64,000 nt of DNA from Fimisoma sp964619315 (GTDB lineage: Bacteria > Bacillota > Clostridia > Peptostreptococcales > Anaerovoracaceae), in contig CAZUEH010000001.1 in NCBI GenBank assembly GCA_964619315.1, forward strand, positions 1 through 64,000, given 5' to 3'. Of the stretch, positions 18,715-27,060 are shown piece by piece (the first letter of the stretch is position 1; the number at the start of each line of letters is the position of its first letter). Made by a program: the position numbers and the translations under genes. The notes beneath the pieces were generated by a model. That model ran no database searches. It had not been told where the DNA came from and saw only the letters and a program-made list of their open reading frames with translations.

Positions 18715-18856
18715 AATCTTTTTCACCTTTATGTTTATAAGAAAGTGTTTCAATTCTTAATCAAAAAATATATACTATAATAACACAAAATTTTAACTTA
18801 GGACAGATTTTCACGGAAAATTCATATAACTGTAATAAATAGAGAGGTGAAACAAA

Positions 18857-19384
18857 ATGACTAAACAAAGGTTAGTTTTGAGAGATAGTGTGTTCGAAGA
18901 CTGCGAAAAGTTTGCAAAATGGGAGGCTAACCCTGCTGTAAACGCTTTTTTTACAATAGACAATACAAGAAATTACGAAGAAGTGACAAGAGAATTTGTA
19001 CAAAGAGCAGGCGACGATACTCAACACCAGTTTACAGTCTGCCTCAAAGACACTGGTGAGGCCATTGGCAGGGTATATATAAGCAACATAAATAATCATT
19101 ATGACTCATTAGATATTACGAGAATTTATATAGCTGAACCATCGGAAAGAGGAAAGGGTTATGGCGAGGAAGCCTTAAACCTAGTTCTTAAATGGGCTTT
19201 TGAACAAATAAATGTGGAAAGAGTAACTTTAGATCATTTTAGTGATAATAAAATCGCGGCCTCCTTGTATGAAAAAGTGGGTTTTGTTAGAGAAGGAAAT
19301 ATGCGCCATGGTGGCAAAAAAGATGGCAAATATGTCGACCTTTATTTAATGTCGATGCTTAAAGAGGAATATAAAAAATTTTAA
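18857..19384 (+). CDS. GNAT family N-acetyltransferase (RimJ/RimL type)
   Basis: The 175-residue protein has the layout of RimJ/RimL-like acetyltransferases. The N-terminal RLVLRDSVFEDCEKFAKWE is typical of this branch, the acetyl-CoA loop is EPSERGKGYGEEAL, and ASLYEKVGFVREG closes the fold. These enzymes acetylate protein N-termini, polyamines or antibiotics, and which one applies here is unknown. AGAGAGGTG precedes the ATG. It stands alone between the divergent M20-like gene and the nrdDG operon. Confidence 0.87.
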   Translation: MTKQRLVLRDSVFEDCEKFAKWEANPAVNAFFTIDNTRNYEEVTREFVQRAGDDTQHQFTVCLKDTGEAIGRVYISNINNHYDSLDITRIYIAEPSERGKGYGEEALNLVLKWAFEQINVERVTLDHFSDNKIAASLYEKVGFVREGNMRHGGKKDGKYVDLYLMSMLKEEYKKF

Positions 19385-19407
19385 TGATTCAAATAATCCC
19401 AAATCTA

Positions 19408-19436
19408 TTGACACCTTGCATTTTTAGTGGTATCGT
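19408..19436 (+). promoter_or_regulatory. Predicted sigma-A promoter of nrdDG
   Basis: TTGACA (19408-19413) is perfect, and a weaker TATCGT (19431-19436) follows at 17 bp. An NrdR-type dyad lies just downstream. Confidence 0.6.
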
Positions 19437-19446
19437 CATAGTGCAA

Positions 19447-19462
19447 CCACTATATATAGTGG
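19447..19462 (+). promoter_or_regulatory. NrdR-type box
   Basis: CCACTATATATAGTGG is a perfect 16-base palindrome that matches the core of the NrdR consensus (ACACWATATATWGTGT). It starts 10 bases after the predicted -10 of nrdD. NrdR represses ribonucleotide reductase genes when (d)ATP is high. A second box, usually found about three helical turns away, is not evident. Confidence 0.7.
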
Positions 19463-19487
19463 CAAATAAGCAAAATGGAGGAAGACT

Positions 19488-21833
19488 ATGGACAGCATTA
19501 AGAAAATAATCAAGAGAGACGGACGTACAGTTGATTTTGATGTAGACAAAATTGCAGAAGCAATATTTAAGGCAGCCCAAGTTTTGGGAGGCAAAGACAA
19601 AGAGATGGCTATGTATCTTGCAAGACAGACCGAACTTTACTTGCTTGAAATATGTCATAATCAAATCCCTACAGTAGAACAAATACAGGATGCTGTCGAA
19701 AAAATCCTCATAGAAAACGGACATGCTCGTACTGCCAAAGAGTACATCTTATATAGAGCAGAGAGAACGAGAGCTCGTGACATGAACACTAAGCTCATGA
19801 AAATCTATGAAGATTTGACTTTTAAAGAAGCAAAAGAAAACGAAATTAAACGTGAAAACGCTAATATAGACGGCAACACAGCAATGGGAACTATGCTCAA
19901 ATATGGTTCCGAGGGTGCTAAAGAATTCTATAAAATGTATGTAATAGATCCGAAGCACACTAAGGCTCATGAAAATGGAGATATACATATCCACGATATG
20001 GATTTCTATACTCTTACTATGACTTGCTGCCAGATTGATTTAGTTGAACTTCTAAAGGGAGGCTTTTCAACAGGTCATGGCCATTTAAGAGAACCTAACG
20101 ATATTGAAAGTTATGCGGCTTTGGCTTGTATAGCAATACAGTCAAATCAAAACGATCAACATGGTGGTCAGTCTGTACCTAACTTTGATTATGGTATGGC
20201 ACCTGGCGTAAGAAAAACATACAAAAAACTTTACTTGTCTAATATTGGCAAGATGCTTGATTTCCTTCAGGACGTTGAAGATGGCGTTGATAGAATGAAA
20301 GCCTTAGGCAAGAAGATAGAGGAAGAGCACGGTGTTTATCCTTGCATGTCATGGGACAATGACTACAAGAAAATTGAATTAGAAGAATTGAAAAAAATCG
20401 TTTCCCAAGAAGAAGCTGAAAAAATGCAAGACAGAGCTAGGCAGTTTGCCGATAAGGAAATAAGAAGAAAAACTTATCAAGCTATGGAAGCATTTATACA
20501 TAATCTTAATACAATGCATTCAAGAGCAGGTGCACAGGTACCGTTTAGTTCCATTAACTACGGAACTGATACAAGCCCTGAGGGTAGACTTCTTATGGAA
20601 TCAGTAATGTTGGCTACAGAGGCAGGTCTTGGAAATGGAGAGACTCCTATATTCCCAATACAAATTTTCAAAGTAAAAGAAGGAATAAACTACAATCCAG
20701 AAGACCCTAACTATGATTTGTTCAAACTTGCATGCAAAGTATCAGCTAAGAGATTGTTCCCTAATTTCTCTTTCCTAGATGCACCGTTTAATGCTCAATA
20801 CTATGTAGAGGGCGATCCTAATACAGAATGTGCATACATGGGATGTAGAACAAGAGTAATAGCAAACGCTTATGACCCTAATAGAGAAGTGGTATCAGGC
20901 AGAGGAAATCTCAGCTTTTCCTCCATAAACCTTCCTAGATTAGCAATTAAGGCCAAAGGCGATTTGGATATGTTCTTCGAGGGTCTGGACAATATGATAG
21001 ATTTAACCTGTGAGCAGCTTTATGACAGATTTAAAATACAAGCGCAAAAAAAGGTTAAGAACTTCCCATTCCTTATGGGACAAGGCATCTGGATGGATTC
21101 CGAAAAATTAGGACCAGACGATACAATAGAAGAGATTATAAAACACGGAACTTTAACTGTAGGGTTCATTGGTCTTGCAGAATGTCTAAAAATGTTGACA
21201 GGCAAGCACCATGGTGAGTCAAAAGAATCTCAGATATTAGGACTTGAAATCATCGGATACATGAGAAAGAGAATGGATGAATTGGCTAGAAAGATGCACC
21301 TTAACTGGTCATTGATAGCTACTCCAGCTGAGGGACTTTCAGGAAGATTTGTAAAAATCGACAAGGAAAAATATGGAGTTATTGAAGGCGTAACTGATAG
21401 AGATTATTACACCAACAGTTTCCACGTTCCTGTATACTATGACATAAACGCTTTTGATAAGATAAAGATTGAATCTCCATATCACGAACTTACAAATGGT
21501 GGACACATTTCATACATCGAATTAGATGGCGATCCACTTAAGAACTTAGATGCTTTTGAAAAAGTAGTAAGATTCATGAAGGAATCAGGTGTAGGCTACG
21601 GCTCTATAAACCACCCAGTGGACAGAGACCCTTGTTGCGGATACACTGGTATAATTGATAACGAGTGTCCACTTTGTCACAGAAAAGAGGGCGAGGGAGA
21701 CGTAGGATTCGAAAGAATCCGTAGAATTACCGGTTATCTTGTAGGCACAATGGACAATTGGAATAACGCCAAGTCTGCCGAAGAAAAAGATAGGACAAAA
21801 CATGATGTCACATCAGGATTTGAAAAACTATAA
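19488..21833 (+). CDS. nrdD: Anaerobic ribonucleoside-triphosphate reductase (class III)
   Basis: NrdD reduces NTPs to dNTPs with an oxygen-sensitive glycyl radical. The 781 residues begin with an ATP-cone allosteric domain (IIKRDGRTVDFDVDKIAEAIFKA), followed by the ten-stranded barrel. The C-terminus has the zinc-binding cysteines (CCGYTG ... CPLCHR) and the glycyl radical site in RRITGYLVGTMDNW. GGAGGAAG precedes the ATG at 19488. The gene overlaps its activase nrdG by 32 bases. Its presence indicates that this organism makes deoxynucleotides without oxygen. An NrdR box lies in the promoter region. Confidence 0.97.
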   Translation: MDSIKKIIKRDGRTVDFDVDKIAEAIFKAAQVLGGKDKEMAMYLARQTELYLLEICHNQIPTVEQIQDAVEKILIENGHARTAKEYILYRAERTRARDMNTKLMKIYEDLTFKEAKENEIKRENANIDGNTAMGTMLKYGSEGAKEFYKMYVIDPKHTKAHENGDIHIHDMDFYTLTMTCCQIDLVELLKGGFSTGHGHLREPNDIESYAALACIAIQSNQNDQHGGQSVPNFDYGMAPGVRKTYKKLYLSNIGKMLDFLQDVEDGVDRMKALGKKIEEEHGVYPCMSWDNDYKKIELEELKKIVSQEEAEKMQDRARQFADKEIRRKTYQAMEAFIHNLNTMHSRAGAQVPFSSINYGTDTSPEGRLLMESVMLATEAGLGNGETPIFPIQIFKVKEGINYNPEDPNYDLFKLACKVSAKRLFPNFSFLDAPFNAQYYVEGDPNTECAYMGCRTRVIANAYDPNREVVSGRGNLSFSSINLPRLAIKAKGDLDMFFEGLDNMIDLTCEQLYDRFKIQAQKKVKNFPFLMGQGIWMDSEKLGPDDTIEEIIKHGTLTVGFIGLAECLKMLTGKHHGESKESQILGLEIIGYMRKRMDELARKMHLNWSLIATPAEGLSGRFVKIDKEKYGVIEGVTDRDYYTNSFHVPVYYDINAFDKIKIESPYHELTNGGHISYIELDGDPLKNLDAFEKVVRFMKESGVGYGSINHPVDRDPCCGYTGIIDNECPLCHRKEGEGDVGFERIRRITGYLVGTMDNWNNAKSAEEKDRTKHDVTSGFEKL

Positions 21834-22335
21834 TACTATAAGACTAGCAGGGGTTGTTCGCGAATCTATCGTGGATGGCCCCGGCCTTCGCTTTGCAGTG
21901 TTTTGCCAAGGATGCCCACACAAATGCAAAGATTGTCATAACGAAGAAACTCATGATTTTGAAGGTGGGTATGATTGCGAACTATCTAAGATATTAGATG
22001 CAGTAGACCAAAACCCTTTACTTGATGGAGTTACTTTTAGTGGAGGAGAACCTTTTTGTCAACCAGAAGCCTTTTATAACCTGGCAAAAGAGCTCAAAAA
22101 TAGAAACCTAAATATAATGGCCTACAGTGGATATACTTATGAGGAATTGTTAGCAATGGACAACCCGGCCATTAAATACTTACTTTCTATAATAGATATT
22201 CTTGTAGAAGGAAGATTTGTTCCTGAGCAGAAAGATTTAACCTTAATGTTTAGAGGCAGCACAAACCAAAGAATTATCGATATGAATTTGACACGTCAGA
22301 AGGGCGAAATAGTTTTAGCAGAGAAGTACATGTAG
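21802..22335 (+). CDS. nrdG: Anaerobic ribonucleotide reductase activating protein
   Basis: NrdG is the radical SAM activase that generates the glycyl radical in NrdD. The 177 residues carry the SAM-cluster motif CPHKCKDC (CxxxCxxC) and the SAM-binding GVTFSGGEPFCQPE. The ATG at 21802 lies inside the end of nrdD with AGGA 6 bases before it, so translation is coupled. A second in-frame ATG follows immediately, and the difference is one residue. Confidence 0.95.
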   Translation: MMSHQDLKNYNTIRLAGVVRESIVDGPGLRFAVFCQGCPHKCKDCHNEETHDFEGGYDCELSKILDAVDQNPLLDGVTFSGGEPFCQPEAFYNLAKELKNRNLNIMAYSGYTYEELLAMDNPAIKYLLSIIDILVEGRFVPEQKDLTLMFRGSTNQRIIDMNLTRQKGEIVLAEKYM

Positions 22336-22389
22336 AAGGTCATTGCTTGCTTTGTTAGTAAAATTACCGCATTTAATCCAAAAAAACGC

Positions 22390-22418
22390 TTGTGTAGCCA
22401 AATTGGTTGTGGTATAAT
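22390..22418 (+). promoter_or_regulatory. Predicted sigma-A promoter of rpmB
   Basis: TTGTGT (22390-22395) and a perfect TATAAT (22413-22418) are separated by 17 bp, with an extended TGG before the -10. Confidence 0.7.
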
Positions 22419-22420
22419 GA

Positions 22421-22444
22421 CATTCGTTCGAGTGCGAACAAATG
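22421..22444 (+). repeat. Inverted repeat at the rpmB transcription start
   Basis: CATTCGTTCG and CGAACAAATG (one mismatch) flank AGTG, directly after the -10. In RNA it would form a hairpin near the 5' end; in DNA it is a possible operator. Confidence 0.45.
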
Positions 22445-22505
22445 AATATAACAATACTTAAGAATATGCAAAGTATGCTTAATATACTAAGAGGAGGTGC
22501 GGTAG

Positions 22506-22700
22506 ATGTCAAGAAAGTGCGAAGTATGTGGTAAGGGACAGGTATCAGGAAACGCTGTATCCCACTCCAACAGACACACAAAAAGAAAATGGAATGTTAA
22601 TATCCAATCTGTAAGAATCGCAGAGGGAAATGGTACAGTGAGAAGAGCTAACGTATGTACGAAATGTCTCAAATCAAACAAAGTAAACCGTGCCATCTAA
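22506..22700 (+). CDS. rpmB: 50S ribosomal protein L28
   Basis: This 64-residue protein of the large ribosomal subunit starts with SRKCEVCGKGQVSGN and contains SHSNRHTKRKW and the C-terminal VCTKCLKSNKV. It is the zinc-binding (two CxxC) form of L28. A perfect AGAGGAGGTG precedes the ATG. It has its own promoter and a terminator, and it sits upstream of an Asp23-family gene as in Bacillus. Confidence 0.97.
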   Translation: MSRKCEVCGKGQVSGNAVSHSNRHTKRKWNVNIQSVRIAEGNGTVRRANVCTKCLKSNKVNRAI

Positions 22701-22715
22701 TTGCAATAATTACAG

Positions 22716-22748
22716 AAGAGACTGTTTGACAGTCTCTTTTTTGTTTTT
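22716..22748 (+). terminator. Rho-independent terminator after rpmB
   Basis: The 9-bp perfect stem (22717-22725 with 22729-22737) closes a TTG loop and is followed by a long T run. Confidence 0.85.
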
Positions 22749-22809
22749 TGGAGTAGGCTTATTTGAAAAATTATGATAAAATATCAAAAAGAGAAGGAAC
22801 GGTATTCTT

Positions 22810-23205
22810 ATGACTTTAACTAAAACTACTGACCTTGGAACTATCTCTATAAATGATAGTGTAATTGCAAAGACTATTTTAAAAGCTGCTTCAAATGCAG
22901 AAGGCAGGTTGTTTTTATCTACCGAAAATGGCAAAATCCTTGGTTACCACACAAACGACCTTTATGGTAACTTCATCATGGAAGAGGTTGACGAAACATA
23001 TAAAATAACTTTTTATGTGATTATTTCCTTTGGAAGCAGTATAAAAATGGTAACTGACAAGGTGTTAGATGCGCTGCAAGCAGCAATGCAGTCTATGTTC
23101 CCTGAATATGGTGGCGTGTTAACAATGAAAATAGTTGGAGTTAAATCGAAAAATATTGCAGAACGAAATATAGAGGTAAAGAGAGAATATGAATCTTCAA
23201 GATAA
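22810..23205 (+). CDS. Asp23/Gls24 (YloU) family protein
   Basis: This 131-residue protein belongs to the Asp23/Gls24 (formerly DUF322) family, whose members include B. subtilis YloU; its molecular role is not well defined. LGTISINDSVIAKTILKAASNAEG and the central YKITFYVIISFGSSI are the recognisable parts. AAGGA precedes the ATG. Its 3' end overlaps the start of recG by 17 bases. In Bacillus the fatty acid kinase gene yloV (fakA) lies after yloU, but here it is missing and recG follows at once. Confidence 0.8.
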   Translation: MTLTKTTDLGTISINDSVIAKTILKAASNAEGRLFLSTENGKILGYHTNDLYGNFIMEEVDETYKITFYVIISFGSSIKMVTDKVLDALQAAMQSMFPEYGGVLTMKIVGVKSKNIAERNIEVKREYESSR

Positions 23206-25234
23206 AGTTTCATCTGTAAAAGGAGTGGGAGATAAGAAGAGTAAGCTGCTCTCTAATATTAAGATAGAGACAGTTGACGATTTACTTCACCTTTTTCCAA
23301 GAAAGTATGAAGATAGAAGACATATTTCCTACATCATGGAAGCCCCTATTGATACATATGTGCTGGTTCAAGGCAAAGTCTTAGCTAGGCAGCTTAAGGG
23401 CAACCCATATAATAAAAAGACACCGCTAAGGGTTTTAGTAGAGGACGGTTCGGCTAATCTTGAGGTGTTGTTTTTTAATGGAAAATATTTGGCTAACTAT
23501 TTCAATGTTGGCTCTGAATACACTTTTTATGGCAAAATAACTCTAAACAATGGAAGACGTCAGATGGCACATCCGGAATTTCACAGATTAGGCGACAAAG
23601 ATGATTTGCGTGGAATCTTTCCGATCTATCCACTGACAGAGGGCATCACTCAAGCTAATATGAGAAAACTTCAAAAAGAAGTGCAACATTTAGCCGATGA
23701 TGCAGAAGAATGGCTACCTCAATGGATTGTAGAAAAGTACAGTTTATGTAGCCCTGCTTATGCTCTAAAAAACATTCATTTTCCCAATGAAGAAAGAAAT
23801 ATCAAAGAAGCTAGATATCGAATGGTCTTTGAAGAACTGCTGGTACTACAAACCGGACTTTTTTATATTAAACAAGGTCACAGTGCAGATGGTGATGGTG
23901 TCGTTATTCCTCCAAATGTGAGCGTCAAAGAGTTTATTGATAGATTGACTTTTGATTTAACTAAGGGGCAAGAAAAAGTTTGGAAAGAAATAGACGAAGA
24001 CATGGCTTCAAAGAGGGCTATGAATAGATTAGTTCAAGGAGATGTAGGCTCTGGCAAGACGGTAGTGGCTGAATTGGCAATGCACAAGACCGTTAAAAGC
24101 GGTTTTCAGGCCGTTATGATGGTTCCAACAGAATTGCTCGCCAAACAACATTTAGCGTCTCTAAAGCGAGATTTTGAGCCCCTGGGCCTTACTGTAGATT
24201 TGCTGTGTAGTAGCTTAAAAGCAAAGGAAAAAGCAAAGGTCCTTGAAGATTTAAAAGAAGGCAAAATAGATATATTAGTCGGAACTCATGCTATCATTCA
24301 GCCAGATGTTGAGTTTGATTCGCTAGGTCTTGTTATTACTGACGAACAACATAGATTTGGAGTAAACCAACGGTCTCTATTAGCACAAAAGGGGACCAAT
24401 CCTAATGTGCTGGTTATGACAGCAACACCGATACCAAGAACATTGGCAGTAATTCTATATGGAGATTTAGACATTTCCGTAATTGATACTATGCCTCCAG
24501 GAAGAAAGCCTATCAGGACTTTCCTCAGAAATGAAGATTCGAGAAAAGCTATATATGATTTTGTGTCGACCCAAGTCAAGGAAGGGCGACAGGCATATGT
24601 AGTTGCACCACTAATCGAAGAATCGGAAAGTATAGAGTGTCGGTCAGCCCAAGAACTTTATCAAGAGATTTCATCAGAATATCCGGAGTTAAGGGTGGGT
24701 TTAGTTCATGGCGCTATGAAGCAACAAGAAAAAGATGATGTAATGGAAGCTTTTGCCGATGGAAAAGTTGACATATTAGTATCAACTGTGGTTATTGAAG
24801 TTGGTATAGACGTAAGCAACGCAACTGTTATGGTTATTGAAAATTGTGAGAGGTTTGGCCTTGCTCAACTTCATCAGCTTAGAGGTAGAGTCGGAAGAGG
24901 CAAAGACCAATCATACTGTATTTTGATATGCGGTCACGAAAGCAAAATAGCTAATCAAAGAAACGAGATAATGTGCCAGAGTGAAGACGGGTTTGTTATT
25001 GCAGAGGAAGATTTGAAACTTAGGGGTCCAGGTGAGTTGTTTGGGACTAAGCAACACGGAATTCCAGAGTTAAACATAAGCGACCTTATTACCCATAGAG
25101 ATATTTTATCAGAAGTACAGGGTGTTGCAGCGCAGATAATCAAAACGGACTCGCATTTGCAGGAACAGGAAAACGCAGCTTTGCGAAAAAAGGTTAAGCG
25201 AATGTTTGGAGAAAATATACAACTCAATTTGTAA
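23189..25234 (+). CDS. recG: ATP-dependent DNA helicase RecG
   Basis: RecG reverses stalled replication forks and migrates branched DNA. The 681 residues have the N-terminal wedge (OB) domain and helicase motifs: QGDVGSGKTVVAELA (Walker A), ITDEQHRFGV (DEQH), MTATPIPRTLA, and the C-terminal LAQLHQLRGRVGRG with LRGPGELFGTKQHG. The start lies inside the preceding gene, with a purine-rich AGAGGTAAAGAGAG upstream. It is of standard length with no missing motif. Confidence 0.96.
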   Translation: MNLQDKVSSVKGVGDKKSKLLSNIKIETVDDLLHLFPRKYEDRRHISYIMEAPIDTYVLVQGKVLARQLKGNPYNKKTPLRVLVEDGSANLEVLFFNGKYLANYFNVGSEYTFYGKITLNNGRRQMAHPEFHRLGDKDDLRGIFPIYPLTEGITQANMRKLQKEVQHLADDAEEWLPQWIVEKYSLCSPAYALKNIHFPNEERNIKEARYRMVFEELLVLQTGLFYIKQGHSADGDGVVIPPNVSVKEFIDRLTFDLTKGQEKVWKEIDEDMASKRAMNRLVQGDVGSGKTVVAELAMHKTVKSGFQAVMMVPTELLAKQHLASLKRDFEPLGLTVDLLCSSLKAKEKAKVLEDLKEGKIDILVGTHAIIQPDVEFDSLGLVITDEQHRFGVNQRSLLAQKGTNPNVLVMTATPIPRTLAVILYGDLDISVIDTMPPGRKPIRTFLRNEDSRKAIYDFVSTQVKEGRQAYVVAPLIEESESIECRSAQELYQEISSEYPELRVGLVHGAMKQQEKDDVMEAFADGKVDILVSTVVIEVGIDVSNATVMVIENCERFGLAQLHQLRGRVGRGKDQSYCILICGHESKIANQRNEIMCQSEDGFVIAEEDLKLRGPGELFGTKQHGIPELNISDLITHRDILSEVQGVAAQIIKTDSHLQEQENAALRKKVKRMFGENIQLNL

Positions 25235-25273
25235 CAAATTATATAAATATTATTATTGTTTTTAGTTAAGCAT

Positions 25274-25302
25274 TTGATTTTATGCTATTTATAGGGTAAT
25301 AT
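25274..25302 (+). promoter_or_regulatory. Possible promoter of rsmD-coaD
   Basis: TTGATT (25274-25279) and TAATAT (25297-25302) are separated by 17 bp, in the 105-base gap after recG. Confidence 0.4.
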
Positions 25303-25339
25303 AGCTATTATAAAAACAGAACACACTTTAGGAGATTAG

Positions 25340-25876
25340 ATGAGAATAATTGCAGGAGAATACAAAGGAAGAAGACTTGAGACCCCAAGGGATTATGATA
25401 TAAGGCCGACTACTGACAAAGTTAAGGAAGCAATGTTTAGCATTGTTGCGCCTAACTTGCCAGATAGCGTGTGTGTCGACTTGTTTTCTGGAACAGGCAA
25501 TTTAGGTATAGAAGCCCTTTCCAGAGGTGCAAAGACATGCTACTTTTGTGATAACTCCAGAAATAGCATTGGCTTAATAAATAGGAATTTGAGACATTGT
25601 CAAGCAGAGGAAGAGGCTATCGTATATAGTGGTGATTTTAGAAGAAACCTTGAAAAAATCAACCAGAAGGTGGACATCTTTTTTGTGGACCCACCTTACG
25701 AAGCAGGCTTTTACTTAGACATATTTGAAAAGATTCATGAACTGGATTTGCTAGCAGATGACGGAATAATAGTAGCTGAACATAGAAAAAGAGAAGAGCT
25801 TCCAGAAACTGTAGCAGGGTTCGAAAAAATAAAGGAACGCAGGTACGGTCAGGTTGTTTTAAGCATATACGGTTGA
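25340..25876 (+). CDS. rsmD: 16S rRNA (guanine(966)-N(2))-methyltransferase RsmD
   Basis: RsmD is a SAM-dependent enzyme that methylates G966 of 16S rRNA. The 178 residues start with RIIAGEYKGRRLETP, carry the SAM-binding VDLFSGTGNLGIEALSRGA, and end in the catalytic IFFVDPPYEAG. TAGGAGATTAG precedes the ATG. It lies 51 bases before coaD, and the rsmD-coaD pairing is widely conserved in bacteria. Confidence 0.95.
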   Translation: MRIIAGEYKGRRLETPRDYDIRPTTDKVKEAMFSIVAPNLPDSVCVDLFSGTGNLGIEALSRGAKTCYFCDNSRNSIGLINRNLRHCQAEEEAIVYSGDFRRNLEKINQKVDIFFVDPPYEAGFYLDIFEKIHELDLLADDGIIVAEHRKREELPETVAGFEKIKERRYGQVVLSIYG

Positions 25877-25927
25877 TTAGCCTTTCCGTATGTGTTAAAA
25901 TGTACGCAAGAAATCGGAGGACAGTTT

Positions 25928-26413
25928 ATGGAGACCAAGGCATTATATGCTGGTTCATTTGATCCATTAACACTAGGACATTTGAATATAATAGAGAGAG
26001 CTTCAAACATATTTGATGAGGTGGTCATAGGAGTAGTAGTCAATCTCGAAAAAAAGACCATGTTTTCTTTTGAAGAAAGAATGGCAATGATTGATGAGGC
26101 TACGGCACATCTTACTAATGTAAAGACGGCTATGTGTGACGGTCTTTTAGCTGATTTTGTAAATGAAAACGAATTCAATGTAGTTGTAAGAGGGCTTAGA
26201 GGAATGGGAGACTTTGATCCTGAGCAACAGATGGCACAACTTCATCGTCATCTTTACAAAAATAATACAGAAACAGTGTTTCTAATGTCAGATGCCAAAT
26301 ATGCTTTTTTAAGTTCTACCATGGCGAAACAGGTTATTTCTTTGGGTGGAGACGGGGAACATCTTGTACCGCCTTGTGTATTAGAAAAAATGAAAGGGAG
26401 ATTGAAGAAGTAA
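25928..26413 (+). CDS. coaD: Phosphopantetheine adenylyltransferase
   Basis: CoaD makes dephospho-CoA from 4'-phosphopantetheine and ATP. The 161 residues are the usual length and have the nucleotidyltransferase motif SFDPLTLGHLNII near the start, VVRGLRGMGDFDPE, and the C-terminal FLSSTMAKQVISLGGD. The frame is open further upstream, but ATG 25928 has a GGAGGA site and gives the conserved start. Its stop overlaps the next gene's start by one base (TAATG). Confidence 0.96.
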   Translation: METKALYAGSFDPLTLGHLNIIERASNIFDEVVIGVVVNLEKKTMFSFEERMAMIDEATAHLTNVKTAMCDGLLADFVNENEFNVVVRGLRGMGDFDPEQQMAQLHRHLYKNNTETVFLMSDAKYAFLSSTMAKQVISLGGDGEHLVPPCVLEKMKGRLKK

Positions 26414-26982
26414 TGGAAGATACAATGAAAGTTTTAAAACTATTAGAAGAATTAGAAGACATAGTTGATGATGCAACGGGACTTCCTCTGTCAAACAAAA
26501 TAATGGTTGAGGCTGAAGAAATATTTCAGATAGTAAGAGAAATAAGATTAGCGCTACCTGATGACGTTCAGCAAGCTAAATGGATAAGAGATGAAAGAGA
26601 CAGAATATTAGGTGAAGCTAAAACTGAGTATGAACGCATAATCAGAGAAGCAAAAAAACAGGCGGATTACCTAGTAGAAACTGATGATATAACATTAAAG
26701 GCCACAAAATTGGCTGCCGAAATCAAACAAGATGCAGAAACCCACGGAAGAGTTATGAGAATGAGAACTTATGACTATGTGGACAAAATGCTTTTTGATA
26801 TGCAAGAAAAGATGGACGAACTTAATATGAAATATTTTGGCGAAATGTACACTAGCCTGGAGAATACATTTACTTCAATCAATGAAGTATTGACTACTAA
26901 CAGAGAAGAAATGAAGACACTTGCTTATAAAACACAAAACGAAGTGGAATCAGGCACATTTGCTCCAAGCGAAGAAGAATAA
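26413..26982 (+). CDS. Conserved coiled-coil protein of unknown function
   Basis: The 189-residue product is soluble, highly charged and mostly helical. A long predicted coiled coil runs from about residue 35 to 150 (for instance RDERDRILGEAKTEYERII and AAEIKQDAETHGRV). Clostridial homologues are sometimes labelled ATPase because of weak likeness to ATP synthase b subunits, but I see no nucleotide-binding motif and assign no function. It starts within the coaD stop codon (TAATG), so it is translationally coupled to coaD. A terminator follows. Confidence 0.75.
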   Translation: MEDTMKVLKLLEELEDIVDDATGLPLSNKIMVEAEEIFQIVREIRLALPDDVQQAKWIRDERDRILGEAKTEYERIIREAKKQADYLVETDDITLKATKLAAEIKQDAETHGRVMRMRTYDYVDKMLFDMQEKMDELNMKYFGEMYTSLENTFTSINEVLTTNREEMKTLAYKTQNEVESGTFAPSEEE

Positions 26983-26988
26983 ATATTT

Positions 26989-27016
26989 AGGCACTCATAA
27001 TATGGGTGCCTTTTTA
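26989..27016 (+). terminator. Rho-independent terminator after the coaD unit
   Basis: A 10-bp stem (26989-26998 with 27002-27011, one G-U) closes a 3-base loop and is followed by T5. Confidence 0.85.
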
Positions 27017-27060
27017 AATTCTTGCTACAATAAATGGTTACAATGTGGTAATATAAAGGC

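Noticed and set aside
22424..22444. LexA box at rpmB
   Set aside because: The half-sites point away from each other, so a normal GAAC-N4-GTTC operator cannot form.
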